This document shows, in pieces, positions 36,043 through 45,509 of a DNA stretch of 55,305 nucleotides. Numbering within the stretch: position 1 is the stretch's first letter; each line of letters starts with the position of its first letter. A program made the position numbers and the translations under genes. Under the pieces are notes generated by a model that searched no databases, was not told where the DNA came from, and saw only the letters and a list, made by a program, of their open reading frames with translations. Origin of the DNA: Hydrogenophaga intermedia (GTDB lineage: Bacteria > Pseudomonadota > Gammaproteobacteria > Burkholderiales > Burkholderiaceae_C); contig NZ_CCAE010000029.1 in assembly GCF_000723405.1 (NCBI RefSeq), positions 1 to 55,305 of the forward strand. The letters are read 5' to 3'.

Positions 36043-37775
36043 CACCGTTCCTCCGCTTCATTGGGGGTTTCATAGGGCCAGTCCACCGCGCCCGAGTGCG
36101 TCACCGCACCGAGCCGCGCGGGCCGCACCACGAGCGCGTATTTCTCCAGCACGCCGCCCATCCGCGCGGGCGCGGGCGCTGTCCAGCGCGCGCGGCGCGC
36201 GGCGAGTTCGTCATCGGGCACCTGCAGCTCGATCAGGCCCGCCGCCGCGTCGATGCGGATCACGTCGCCGCTGCGCACCAGCGCGATCGGCCCGCCGTCC
36301 ACGGCCTCCGGCCCCACGTAGCCGATGCACAGCCCGCGCGTGGCGCCCGAGAAGCGCCCGTCGGTGAGCAGGGCCACCGATTCGCCCATGCCCTGGCCGT
36401 AGATCGCGGCCGTCACGCTCAGCATCTCGCGCATCCCCGGCCCGCCTTTGGGGCCTTCGTTGCGGATGACCAGCACCTCGCCGGGCTCGTAGCGCCGCTC
36501 GGCCACGGCGCGCATGCACGCCTCTTCGTTCTCGAACACGCGCGCCGGGCCGGTGAACTGCAGCGATTTGAGGCCGGCGATCTTGAGCAGCGCGCCATCG
36601 GGGCACAGGTTGCCGCGCAGCACGGTGACCCCGCCCGTGGGGTGGATGGCCCGCTCGCAGGGCCGCACCACGTTGCCGTCGGCGTCGGGCCAGCGCTGCA
36701 GCGCATCGGCCAGGCGTTCGCCGTCCAGGGTGAGCACGTCGCCATGCAGGTGGCCGCCCTGCAGAAGGGTCTTGAGCACCATGGGCACGCCGCCCACCTC
36801 ATGCAGGTCGCGCGCCAGGTACTTGCCGCCGGGCTGCAGGTCGGCGATCAGCGGGGTGCGCTCGAAGACAGCGGCCACGTCGTCCAGGGTGAAGGGCACG
36901 CCGGCCTCGTGCGCGATGGCGGGGATGTGCAGGGCCGCGTTGGTGGAGCCGCCCGTGGCGGCCACGGCGGCGCAGGCGTTCTCCAGGCTCTGGCGCGTGA
37001 TGAGCTCGCGCGGCAGCGGCCCGCCGTTGGCGATGAGGCGCATCACCGTCTCGCCCGCGCGCTGCGCGATGGCCAGGCGCTCGCTGTAGACGGCCGGCAT
37101 CATGGACGAGCCCAGGGGCGACAGGCCCAGGGCCTCGCCCACCATGGCCATGGTGTTGGCCGTGAACTGGCCCGGGCAGGCGCCCGCGCTGGGCGTGCAG
37201 GTGCGCTCGATGGCCAGCAGATCTTCGGGCGGCATGGCGCCGGTCTGCACCGCGCCCACGGCCTCGATGGTGGTGAGGATGGTGGCCTGCTGGCCCCGGG
37301 CGTGGCCGGGCAGGGTGGCGCCGCCGAACACGAAGGCGGCCGGCACATTCAGCCGTGCGATGGCCATCATCATGGCCGGCAGCGTCTTGTCGCAGCCCGC
37401 GAAGGCCACCAGGCCGTCGTAGGCGTGGCCGCGCACGGCCACCTCCACGCTGTCGGCAATCACCTCGCGCGAGACCAGGCTCATGCGCATGCCGGCGTGG
37501 TTCATGGACGTGCCGTCCGACACCGAGACGGTGGTGAAGCTCACCGGCACGCCGCCGCCGGCCGCCACGCCCAGGCGCGCGCGGTCGGCCTGCGGGGCCA
37601 GTCCCATGGAGCAGGGCGTGTTTTCGCCCTGGGTGCTGACGATGCCCACGAGGGACTTGTCGAAGGCCGCCTCGTCGAGGCCGGTGGCGCGCAGGAAGGC
37701 GCGGTGCGGGGCGCGGGCCACGCCTTCGGTGACGGCGCGGGAGCGGTGCTTGTGCAGGGACTTGGGTGGGGTCAC
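36042..37775 (-). CDS. IlvD/Edd family dehydratase
   Basis: Dehydrates a 2,3-dihydroxy acid to a 2-keto-3-deoxy acid using an Fe-S cluster. The protein has 577 residues. Cluster and Mg ligands are in [33 protein letters not shown] and [23 protein letters not shown]; other signatures are [37 protein letters not shown] and [23 protein letters not shown]. The sequence is close to dihydroxy-acid dehydratase (IlvD), but its place behind a GntR regulator and with sugar-acid dehydrogenases suggests an aldonate substrate. The start is a GTG at 37775. Confidence 0.86.
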   Translation of the reverse strand: MTPPKSLHKHRSRAVTEGVARAPHRAFLRATGLDEAAFDKSLVGIVSTQGENTPCSMGLAPQADRARLGVAAGGGVPVSFTTVSVSDGTSMNHAGMRMSLVSREVIADSVEVAVRGHAYDGLVAFAGCDKTLPAMMMAIARLNVPAAFVFGGATLPGHARGQQATILTTIEAVGAVQTGAMPPEDLLAIERTCTPSAGACPGQFTANTMAMVGEALGLSPLGSSMMPAVYSERLAIAQRAGETVMRLIANGGPLPRELITRQSLENACAAVAATGGSTNAALHIPAIAHEAGVPFTLDDVAAVFERTPLIADLQPGGKYLARDLHEVGGVPMVLKTLLQGGHLHGDVLTLDGERLADALQRWPDADGNVVRPCERAIHPTGGVTVLRGNLCPDGALLKIAGLKSLQFTGPARVFENEEACMRAVAERRYEPGEVLVIRNEGPKGGPGMREMLSVTAAIYGQGMGESVALLTDGRFSGATRGLCIGYVGPEAVDGGPIALVRSGDVIRIDAAAGLIELQVPDDELAARRARWTAPAPARMGGVLEKYALVVRPARLGAVTHSGAVDWPYETPNEAEER

Positions 37776-37828
37776 GGGTCGGGGTCGAAGTGGGAAGTTC
37801 GGGTGAAGTGAGTGAAGGAGGTGAGGGA

Positions 37829-38500
37829 TCAGGCGGCCATGTCCAGCATGTGCGGCATCAGTCGCAGGCGGTCGAAGGCCCAGGCGATGTCGTGTTCCAT
37901 GGCGCGGCGCGCGGCGCGGGCGTCGCCGTCGACGATGGCCTGCAGGATCTGCTCGTGCAGTTCCGGGTCGGGGCCTTGCGGCTGGTGCATCAGTTCGCGC
38001 GCGGCGCGAAGGTAGGGGCCGGACTGCAGCCACAGGCTCTCCACCATGGACAGCAGCGTGGGCGAGGCGGCCGCCTGGTAGATGGTGAAGTGGAAGGCCT
38101 GGTTGTGCGCCAGGCCCTGGTCCACCGTCGCCGGGCTCTTGAGCGCCTTGGCGATCTTGCGGGCGAGCTGTTTCAGCGCCTCGACGTCGGCGCGCTGCAA
38201 ACGGGGCACAGCCCATTCGGTGAGCGCGCATTCCACCAGCACGCGGCTGCGGCGGATGTCGTCCAGCCGCTCCACGCTCAGCAGGGGCACCTGCATGGAT
38301 CGGCTGCGGTGGCGCTCCACGGCGCGCTGTTCCGCGAGGCGCTGCAGGGCCGCGCGCACGGGCATGGTGCTGGTGTTCATGGCCTGGGCCAGCTCTTCGA
38401 TGCCCAGGAGCTGGCCGGCGGCGAAGTCGCCGCGCATGAGCTGGTCGCGCAGCGCGCGGTAGACCGCCTCGTTGATGGGAAGGGGAGAGAGTGGGGGCAT
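37829..38500 (-). CDS. GntR/FCD-family transcriptional regulator of the second cluster
   Basis: Encodes 223 residues from ATG 38500. The winged helix spans [63 protein letters not shown], followed by the FCD domain ([47 protein letters not shown]). A perfect palindrome lies 19-40 bp upstream of the start, so autoregulation is likely; a longer TTG start at 38533 would lie inside that palindrome and is rejected. It is the first gene of the leftward dehydratase operon, 53 bp before the IlvD/Edd gene. Confidence 0.88.
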   Translation of the reverse strand: MPPLSPLPINEAVYRALRDQLMRGDFAAGQLLGIEELAQAMNTSTMPVRAALQRLAEQRAVERHRSRSMQVPLLSVERLDDIRRSRVLVECALTEWAVPRLQRADVEALKQLARKIAKALKSPATVDQGLAHNQAFHFTIYQAAASPTLLSMVESLWLQSGPYLRAARELMHQPQGPDPELHEQILQAIVDGDARAARRAMEHDIAWAFDRLRLMPHMLDMAA

Positions 38501-38518
38501 GGCGGGCACATCCGGTTT

Positions 38519-38540
38519 CTGATCTTTGATCAAAGATCAG
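38519..38540. promoter_or_regulatory. Perfect 22-bp palindrome, probable operator
   Basis: CTGATCTTTGA followed by its exact reverse complement TCAAAGATCAG, centred between 38529 and 38530. It is AT-rich in a GC-rich region and immediately upstream of the GntR gene, on the fliA side. The nested GATC repeats give further symmetry. It is the best operator candidate in the window. Confidence 0.75.
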
Positions 38541-38601
38541 CAGCGGCGGACGATACCCGCGCCAATGCGCGGCGAGAGCGGGGGTTATCCCTGAGAGGGC
38601 C

Positions 38602-39330
38602 TCAATGCGACTGCAGTTGCGCGCGCAGCATCTCCACCGCGTGCCGGTGCATCTGGCTCACGCGCGATTCGCTCACGCCCAGGGCGCGGCCGATGTCCTT
38701 GAACATCATGTCGTCCTCGTAGTGCATGAGCATGACCTGCTGCTCGCGCTCGGGCAGGCCGTGGATGGCGTCCACCAGGGCCAGGCGCATGCGCTGCTGC
38801 TCCAGCACGCTCAGCGGCTCGTCGCTGGTGTCGCCGAAGTGGTGCCCGTGCAGGCCGTCGTCGTCCTCGTCGCCCGCCAGGCCCATGTCGTCCAGGGACA
38901 TCAGTTGCGAGCGGTGCAGCTTGGCCTGCAGCGCGTGGTACTCGTCGAGGGAGAGGCTCAGCTCCGCGGCCATTTCGCTGTCGTGCGGGCGGCGGCACAG
39001 GCGCTGCTGCAGGCGCTGGCCGGCCTCGTCGATCTCGCGTCGGCTCTGGCGGCAGCCGCGCGAGGCCCATTCGGTCACGCGCAGCTCGTCGATCATGGCG
39101 CCACGGATGCGTGGCATGGCGAATTTCTCCAGGCCACCGGCCTCGGCCTCGGCCGGGTCACAGCGGCCGATCGCCTCGTTCAGGCCGATCAGACCGGCCT
39201 GGATCAGGTCGTCCACGTCCACCGACGGCGGCAGCTGCGCGCGCAGGTGGCGGGCGACGCGGCGCACCAGGGGCTGCATCAGGCGGATCTGCTCGTTGCG
39301 GGGGTCGGCGAAGTGGGCGGTGGCGGTCAT
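38602..39330 (-). CDS. fliA: RNA polymerase sigma factor FliA (sigma 28)
   Basis: Directs transcription of late flagellar and chemotaxis genes. The 242 residues contain region 2 ([31 protein letters not shown], then [34 protein letters not shown]), region 3 ([23 protein letters not shown]) and region 4 ([52 protein letters not shown]). The DELR and RDWxxR-like (EWASRGCR) positions fit FliA. No flagellar structural or regulatory genes (flhF, flhG, flgM) are beside it, so it is detached from its usual neighbours in this window. It is divergent from the efflux operon. Confidence 0.93.
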   Translation of the reverse strand: MTATAHFADPRNEQIRLMQPLVRRVARHLRAQLPPSVDVDDLIQAGLIGLNEAIGRCDPAEAEAGGLEKFAMPRIRGAMIDELRVTEWASRGCRQSRREIDEAGQRLQQRLCRRPHDSEMAAELSLSLDEYHALQAKLHRSQLMSLDDMGLAGDEDDDGLHGHHFGDTSDEPLSVLEQQRMRLALVDAIHGLPEREQQVMLMHYEDDMMFKDIGRALGVSESRVSQMHRHAVEMLRAQLQSH

Positions 39331-39639
39331 GTCGGTCTCCCTGAATCCCTGAAAGGAGGGGCTTCGTCGTGCGATTTGTCACTCCGAAGCCATGGGAGGA
39401 AATTTAGAGATGTGCCGCCTGCGAGTCTGTGGGGATTGCTGGATGGGCCCTGTAGGTACCGCACTGCGGGTGCTGTAGGCGCTTGGCGCCGGCGCCGCAC
39501 GCGCTTAGGTATTTTTTAAGAAGTTGTGAGTGAAGGATTACAGCGATTCGAGTCATTTCGTGCGCAGAATCCGCGCTCCTCCTTCGCCACGTTCCCTACC
39601 CGGGCGCGTCGGCGGTCGGCAATCTCCGGAGTCACCCCC
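39331..39639. other. 309-bp intergenic region between divergent fliA and the RND operon
   Basis: I see no gene, no strong hairpin and no match to the palindromic repeat. It must hold promoters for both directions. A relatively AT-rich patch (GGTATTTTTTAAG near 39509-39521) is the most promoter-like stretch. No regulator gene for the efflux pump is encoded next to it, so control of the pump must come from elsewhere. Confidence 0.4.
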
Positions 39640-40815
39640 ATGCCTGCCATTCCTTCCGGGCGCACCCTCGCCCTGGCTGTCCTGTTCCCGTTGCTCTTGC
39701 CCGTTCTTCAAGCCTGCGGCGGCCCCGCCGACGCGCAGGGCGGGCCACCACCGGCCATGCCGGTGAGCGTGGCGCCCGCGGTCCAGCGCAGCGTCACCGA
39801 TGTCGAAACCTTCAGCGGCCGCCTGGAAGCGGCCGAGTTCGTGGAGCTGCGCCCGCGCGTGGCCGGCACCATCGACAAGGTGCACTTCACCGACGGCGCC
39901 ACCGTGGCCGCCGGCGCGCTGCTGTTCACCATCGACCCGCGCCCCTTCGAGGCCGAGGTGGCGCGGGCCGAATCTCAGGTGGTGGCCGCGAAGTCGCGTG
40001 CCGACCTGGCGCAGACGGAATACGCGCGCGCCCAGAAGCTGCTGGACAGCCGCGCCGTGTCGCGCCAGGAGTTCGACCAGCTCGCCGCCGGCGCACGCAC
40101 CAGCGAGGCCGACATCAAGGCCGCCGAGGCCGCCCTGCGCGTGGCGCGCCTGAACCTGGCCTACACGGCGGTGCGCGCGCCCATCGGCGGGCGCCTGTCG
40201 CGCGCCAACGTCACGGCCGGCAACCTGGTGAACGAGCAGGTGGTGCTCACCAGCATCGCCGCCACGAACCGCGTGCACGCGTACTTCGACGGCAGCGAGC
40301 AGACCTTCCTGCGCGTGCGCGCCGCCGGCAACGCCAAGCCCGTGGTGCGTCTGGGGCTGGCCAATGAAGAGGGCTACCCGCACCAGGGCACGCTCGACTT
40401 CGTGGACAACCGCCTGAACCCGCAGACCGGCGCGATCCGCCTGCGCGCGAGCTTCGACAACCGCGACGGCCGCTTCGTGCCCGGCCTGGCCGCGCGCTTG
40501 ACCATGACCACCAGCGCGCCCTACCAGGCCACGCTGGTGCCCGAGCGCGCCATCGGCACCGACCAGAACCGCAAGACCGTGGTGGTGGTGGGGCAGGACG
40601 GCCAGCCGCAGTTCCGCGTGGTGCAGCTCGGCGCCTTGCAGGACGGCATGCGCGTGGTGTTGGGCGACGCGGTCAAGCCCGGCGAGAACGTGGTGGTGGA
40701 GGGCCTGCAACGCATCATGCCCGGCGTGCCGGTGCAGCCGCAGGTGCTGAAGGTGGACGAGCGGGGCATGCCCATCGCCCCCCCGCCCGCCGCGCCGCAG
40801 CAGCCGGCCAAATAA
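39640..40815 (+). CDS. RND efflux periplasmic adaptor subunit, lipoprotein (MexE/OqxA-like)
   Basis: The adaptor of a tripartite pump, 391 residues from ATG 39640 (CCGGAG upstream). The N terminus is a lipoprotein signal with lipobox LQAC near residue 24. Lipoyl halves are FVELRPRVAGTIDKVHFTDGATVAAGALLFTIDPRPFEAEVARAE and YTAVRAPIGGRLSRANVTAGNLVN, flanking a coiled hairpin (AESQVVAAKSRADLAQTEYARAQKLLDSRAVSRQEFDQL). The pattern resembles MexE/OqxA. It is 13 bp upstream of its pump gene. It is the first gene of a complete three-gene pump operon. Confidence 0.92.
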   Translation: MPAIPSGRTLALAVLFPLLLPVLQACGGPADAQGGPPPAMPVSVAPAVQRSVTDVETFSGRLEAAEFVELRPRVAGTIDKVHFTDGATVAAGALLFTIDPRPFEAEVARAESQVVAAKSRADLAQTEYARAQKLLDSRAVSRQEFDQLAAGARTSEADIKAAEAALRVARLNLAYTAVRAPIGGRLSRANVTAGNLVNEQVVLTSIAATNRVHAYFDGSEQTFLRVRAAGNAKPVVRLGLANEEGYPHQGTLDFVDNRLNPQTGAIRLRASFDNRDGRFVPGLAARLTMTTSAPYQATLVPERAIGTDQNRKTVVVVGQDGQPQFRVVQLGALQDGMRVVLGDAVKPGENVVVEGLQRIMPGVPVQPQVLKVDERGMPIAPPPAAPQQPAK

Positions 40816-40828
40816 AGGGAGCGCCCCC

Positions 40829-43800
40829 ATGGACATCTCCCGGTTCTTCATCGACCGGCCGCGCTTTGCGGCCGTGCTGTCGATCTTCATCTTCCTCGTC
40901 GGCACGCTGGCCATCTTCCAGTTGCCGCTGTCCGAGTACCCCGAGGTCGCGCCGCCGCAGATCGTGGTGCGCGCCCAGTACCCGGGCGCCAACCCGCGCG
41001 TCATCAGCGAAACCGTGGCCACGCCGCTGGAAGAGCAAATCAGCGGCATCGAGAACCTGCTCTATTACGACTCGTCCGCCACGGCCGACGGCGGCATGGC
41101 GCTCACCGTCACCTTCAAGATCGGCACCAGCCCCGAGGCGGCCGAGACGGCGGTGCAGAACCGCATCAACCGCGCCCTGCCGCGCCTGCCGGACATCGTG
41201 CGCCAGATCGGTGTCACCACCGAGAAGAGCAGCCCCAACCTGACCATGGTGGTGCACCTGCTGAGCCCGGACAACAGCCGCGACGCGCTCTACCTGCGCA
41301 ACTACGGCCAGATGAACGTGCGCGACGACCTGCTGCGCCTGCAAGGCATGGGCTCGGTGTTCCTGTTTGGCGCGGGCGACTACGCGATGCGCGTCTGGCT
41401 CGACCCGGGCAAGCTGGCCGCGCGCAACCTCACCACCGCCGAGGTGGTGGCCGCCATCCGTGAGCAGAACGCGCAGGTGGCGGCCGGCACCGTGGGTGCG
41501 CCACCCGCGCCCAAGGGCACGGAGTTCCAGCTCGCGGTGAATACGCAAGGACGCCTGACCACCGAGGATGAGTTCGCCGACATCATCGTGCGCACCGACC
41601 CGGCCACGGGCGGGCTGATCCGCATTCGCGACATCGGCCGCGTGGAGCTGGCCGCCGGCACCTACGCCATGCGCAGCCTGCTCAACAACAAGGAGGCCGC
41701 GGCCATCGCCGTGTTCCAGGCGCCGGGCTCCAATGCGCTGGCGCTCTCGAATTCGGTGCGCGAGACCATGGAGCGCCTGTCGCAGAGCTTCCCGCCCGGC
41801 GTGGAGTACGACATCGTCTACGACCCCACGCGCTTCGTGCAGACCTCGATCGAGAAGGTGGTGGTGACGCTGCTGGAGGCCGTGGCCCTGGTGGTGCTGG
41901 TGGTCATCGTCTTCCTGCAGACATGGCGCGCCTCGCTCATTCCGCTGCTGGCGGTGCCGGTGTCCATCGTGGGCACCTTCGCCTTCCTGCTGCTGCTGGG
42001 CTATTCCATCAACACGCTCACGCTGTTCGGCCTGGTGCTGGCCATCGGCATCGTGGTGGACGACGCCATCGTGGTGGTGGAGAACGTGGAGCGCAACATC
42101 GAGGAAGGCCTGTCGCCGCGCGAGGCCACCATCAAGGCCATGCGCGAGGTGTCGGGGCCCATCATCGCCATCGCGCTGGTGTTGTGCGCCGTTTTTGTGC
42201 CGCTGGCCTTCGTGCCCGGGCTCACCGGGCAGTTCTACAAGCAGTTCGCGGTGACGATCGCCATCAGCACGGTGATCTCGGCCTTCAACTCGCTCACGCT
42301 GAGCCCGGCACTGTCCGCGCTGATGCTGCACCCGCACGACCAGTCGCCGGACCGGCTGACGCGCGCCATGGACAAGGTCTTCGGCCGCTTCTTCCGCTGG
42401 TTCGACGCCGCCTTCCACCGCCGCAGCGAAGGCTACGGCCGCCGCGTCAACTACATCGTGCGGCACAAGACGGTGTCGCTGGTGGTCTACGCGGTGCTGC
42501 TGGGCGTCACCGGCCTGCTGTTCGCGCGCATCCCGGCCGGCTTCGTGCCCGCGCCCGACAAGCAGTACCTCATCGGCATCGCGCAATTGCCCGCGGGCGC
42601 GTCCATCGACCGCACCGACGCCGTCATCCGCGAGATGACCGACATCGCGCTCAAGGTGCCCGGCGTCATCGACTCGGTGGGCTTCCCGGGCCTGTCGATC
42701 GCGGGCTTCTCGGCCGCGCCGAACGAAGGGATCATCTTCTTCGGCCTGGCGCCGTTCGAGGAGCGCACCTCGCCCGAGATGAGCAAGGAGGCCATCCTGG
42801 GCCAGGTCAACGGGGCCATCCAGCAGATCCAGGGCGCGCGCATGTTCGTGGTGCCGCCGCCCGCGGTGGACGGCCTGGGCAACGTGGGCGGCTTCAAGTT
42901 GCAGGTGCAGGACCGTGGCGGCCTGGGCGAGCAGGCCCTGTACGGCGCGGTCTGGGGCACGCTGGGGCAGATCTACGGCAACCCGCAATCGTCGGTGGGC
43001 ACGCCGTTCTCCAGCTACGACATCAACGTGCCGCAGCTCTACGCCAACGTGGACCGCACGCGCGCCAAGCAGATGGGCATCAACCTCGCCGATATCTACG
43101 ACACCATGCAGGTGAACCTGGGCTCGCTCTACGTGAACGACTTCAGCCGCTTCGGCCGCACCTACCAGGTGGTGGTGCAGGCCGACGCGCCGTTCCGCGC
43201 CGACGCCGAGGCCATCACCAACCTGAAGACGCGCAACGCAGCGGGCGAGATGGTGCCGCTGGGCGCGCTGATGACGGTAGAGCCCAGCTTCGGCCCCACA
43301 CGCGTGACGCGCTACAACGGCTACCCATCGGCCGATGTCAACGGCGCGCCCAACCCGGGCTTCTCGTCGAGCCAGGCGGAGGGTGAGATCGAGGGGCTGC
43401 TGCAGCGCACGCTGCCGCGTGGCATGACGTACGAGTGGACCGAGCTGAGCTACCAGGACCGGCTCACGCGCGACTTCACCGTGCCGGGCACGCAGATCAC
43501 GCTGCCGGTGCTGGCGGCGGTGCTGATGATCTCGGTGTTGCTGGTGATCCTGGTGCTGGCCGCGCAGTACGAGAGCTGGAGCTTGCCGCTGGTGATCGTG
43601 CTCATCGTGCCCATGGGCATTCTCTCGGCGCTGTTCGGGGTGTGGCTGTCCAGCCTGCCGTTCTTCGGGCAACCGGGCGATCTGAACGTCTTCACGCAGG
43701 TGGCGCTGGTGGTGCTGGTGGGCCTGGCCTGCAAGAACGCGATCCTGATCGTGGAGTTCGCGAAGGAACTGGAGGAACGCGGTGAGACTCTGGTCGACGC

Positions 43801-44056
43801 CATCGTGCACGCCTGCCGCATGCGGCTGCGGCCCATCCTGATGACCTCCATTGCCTTCTGCGCGGGCGTGATCCCGCTCATCGTGGGCAGCGGCGCGGGC
43901 AGCGAGATGCGCCGCGCCATGGGCATCGCGGTGTTCTCGGGCATGGTGGGCGTCACGCTGTTCGGCATCTTCATGACGCCGGTGTTCTATGCGCTGCTGC
44001 GCTCGCGGCGGGCGCACCGGCTCGGGCAAGACGAAGCGGAGGTGAAACATGCGTAA
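40829..44056 (+). CDS. RND multidrug efflux transporter permease (MexF/OqxB-like)
   Basis: A proton-driven inner-membrane pump, 1075 residues. It starts MDISRFFIDRPRFAAVLSIFIFLVG. TM4 has the paired Asp of the proton relay in AIGIVVDDAIVVVENVERNIEEGLSP, and the second half has LVVLVGLACKNAILIVEFAKELEERG. Long periplasmic insertions typical of MexF/OqxB explain the length (about 40 residues longer than the pump at 13140). The 3' end overlaps the outer-membrane factor gene by 8 bp. Homologues export chloramphenicol, quinolones and similar drugs, but substrates here are unknown. Confidence 0.94.
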   Translation: MDISRFFIDRPRFAAVLSIFIFLVGTLAIFQLPLSEYPEVAPPQIVVRAQYPGANPRVISETVATPLEEQISGIENLLYYDSSATADGGMALTVTFKIGTSPEAAETAVQNRINRALPRLPDIVRQIGVTTEKSSPNLTMVVHLLSPDNSRDALYLRNYGQMNVRDDLLRLQGMGSVFLFGAGDYAMRVWLDPGKLAARNLTTAEVVAAIREQNAQVAAGTVGAPPAPKGTEFQLAVNTQGRLTTEDEFADIIVRTDPATGGLIRIRDIGRVELAAGTYAMRSLLNNKEAAAIAVFQAPGSNALALSNSVRETMERLSQSFPPGVEYDIVYDPTRFVQTSIEKVVVTLLEAVALVVLVVIVFLQTWRASLIPLLAVPVSIVGTFAFLLLLGYSINTLTLFGLVLAIGIVVDDAIVVVENVERNIEEGLSPREATIKAMREVSGPIIAIALVLCAVFVPLAFVPGLTGQFYKQFAVTIAISTVISAFNSLTLSPALSALMLHPHDQSPDRLTRAMDKVFGRFFRWFDAAFHRRSEGYGRRVNYIVRHKTVSLVVYAVLLGVTGLLFARIPAGFVPAPDKQYLIGIAQLPAGASIDRTDAVIREMTDIALKVPGVIDSVGFPGLSIAGFSAAPNEGIIFFGLAPFEERTSPEMSKEAILGQVNGAIQQIQGARMFVVPPPAVDGLGNVGGFKLQVQDRGGLGEQALYGAVWGTLGQIYGNPQSSVGTPFSSYDINVPQLYANVDRTRAKQMGINLADIYDTMQVNLGSLYVNDFSRFGRTYQVVVQADAPFRADAEAITNLKTRNAAGEMVPLGALMTVEPSFGPTRVTRYNGYPSADVNGAPNPGFSSSQAEGEIEGLLQRTLPRGMTYEWTELSYQDRLTRDFTVPGTQITLPVLAAVLMISVLLVILVLAAQYESWSLPLVIVLIVPMGILSALFGVWLSSLPFFGQPGDLNVFTQVALVVLVGLACKNAILIVEFAKELEERGETLVDAIVHACRMRLRPILMTSIAFCAGVIPLIVGSGAGSEMRRAMGIAVFSGMVGVTLFGIFMTPVFYALLRSRRAHRLGQDEAEVKHA

Positions 44057-45500
44057 GCCTGTTCTCTCCATCGCCCTGGCCGCGCTGCTCGCCGGCTGTG
44101 CGGCCGTGGGCCCCGACCACCAGACGCCCATCGTCGCGCTCGACGAGCGCTTCATCAACGCTGGCGCCACGGGCAGCAACGCCCAGGCGCCGGGCGAGGA
44201 CATCGCACGCTTCTGGCGCGGCTTCAACGACCCAGCGCTGGACGCGCTGATCGAGCGTGCGCTCTCCGCCAACACCGACATTCGCCTTGCGCAGGCGCGC
44301 CTGCAGGAGGCGAGGGCGCTTCAGGGCGAGGCCGACGCCGCCGCGCGCCCGGGCGTGTCCATCGAGGGCAGCGCGCAGCGCTCGGTGGCGCCGCAGACGC
44401 AGCAGCCCGGTGCCTCGCGCAGCGAGCGCACCGGCAACAGCTTCGACGCCAGCTTCATCGCCGGCTGGGAGCTCGACCTGTTCGGTCGCGTGAGGCGCAC
44501 CCGCGAGGCCGCCGCCGCTCAGGTGAGCGCGAGCGAGGCTGGCTTGCACGCCGCGCACACCGCCGTGGCGGCCGAGGTGGCGCGCAACTACCTGGAACTG
44601 CGCGGCTTGCAGGAGCGCTTGCGCGTCACCGAGGCCAGCCTCGTGAACCAGCGCGAGTCGCTGCGCATCACCGACGCGCGGCTCGAGGCCGGTCGCGCGC
44701 GCCAGCTCGACGTGGCCGGCGCGCGCGCGCTCGTGGCCAGCACCGAGGCCCTGCTGCCCGCGCTGCAGGCGGGCATCGAGGCCGCGGCCTATCGCCTGGC
44801 CACGCTCACCGCGCAGCCACCGCGCACCGTGCTGGCCGACGTGGCGTTGCCCCGTCCGCTGCCGTCGCTGCCGGTGACCGACCTGGCCACGCTGCCGGTG
44901 GGCACGCCGCAGCAGTGGCTGCAGCGCCGGCCCGACGTGATCGCCGCCGAGCGCCAACTGGCGGCGGCCACGGCCGGCATCGGCATCGCGCGCAGCGAGT
45001 TGTACCCGCGCGTGTCCTTGTCGGGCCTGCTGGGCTTCAACGCAGGGCGGCTGGGCGACCTGTTCACCAGCGACGCCGCGCGTTATGCGCTTGGCGTGGG
45101 CCTGTCGTGGACACCGTTCGACTTCGGCGCCATCCGATCGCGCGTGGCGGCCAGCGAGGCGCGCGCCCAGCAAGGCCTGGTGGTGTTCGAGCAAACCGTG
45201 GCGCTGGCGCTGGAAGAAACCGAGGGCGCGTTCAGCGGCTTCAACCGCAACGCGCAGCGCGCCGAGCGCCTGGTGGAGGCCGCGCGCCACGCCGACGAGG
45301 CCGCGCAACTGGCCCGCGCGCGCTTCGAGGCCGGCGTGACCGACTTCCAGGCCGTGCTGCAGGCCGAACGCGAGGTGCTGGCGATCCGCGAGCAACTGGT
45401 GCAGGCCCAGGTGGGCACGGCCGCCGCGCTGGTGGCGGTGTACCGGGTCATTGGTGGTGGCTGGGTGGCGCCTGCCACGGCCACCGCCGCCGCGCCTTGA
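44049..45500 (+). CDS. Outer-membrane efflux lipoprotein (NodT/OprM family)
   Basis: The trimeric outer-membrane channel of the pump, 483 residues. It begins with a lipoprotein signal (LAALLAGCAAVGPDH, Cys17). Two tandem TolC-type halves are visible: FWRGFNDPALDALIERALSANTDIRLAQARLQEARAL with SFIAGWELDLFGRVRRTREAA, and RRPDVIAAERQLAAATAGIGIARSELYPRVSLSGLLG with VGLSWTPFDFGAIRSRVAASEARAQQGLV. It overlaps the permease gene by 8 bp. It could also serve the two-gene pump at 11966-16238, which lacks a channel. Confidence 0.93.
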   Translation: MRKPVLSIALAALLAGCAAVGPDHQTPIVALDERFINAGATGSNAQAPGEDIARFWRGFNDPALDALIERALSANTDIRLAQARLQEARALQGEADAAARPGVSIEGSAQRSVAPQTQQPGASRSERTGNSFDASFIAGWELDLFGRVRRTREAAAAQVSASEAGLHAAHTAVAAEVARNYLELRGLQERLRVTEASLVNQRESLRITDARLEAGRARQLDVAGARALVASTEALLPALQAGIEAAAYRLATLTAQPPRTVLADVALPRPLPSLPVTDLATLPVGTPQQWLQRRPDVIAAERQLAAATAGIGIARSELYPRVSLSGLLGFNAGRLGDLFTSDAARYALGVGLSWTPFDFGAIRSRVAASEARAQQGLVVFEQTVALALEETEGAFSGFNRNAQRAERLVEAARHADEAAQLARARFEAGVTDFQAVLQAEREVLAIREQLVQAQVGTAAALVAVYRVIGGGWVAPATATAAAP

Positions 45501-45509
45501 GTCAGGGAA

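Noticed and set aside
36042..37775. Calling the dehydratase ilvD of branched-chain amino acid synthesis
   Set aside because: Sequence alone allows it, but the operon context is catabolic; the family-level name is safer.
40715..44281. A 1188-codon open frame opposite the RND pump gene
   Set aside because: His/Arg-rich composition without domains; it is the antisense of a clear AcrB-type gene. The same applies to the long frame opposite 13140-15524.
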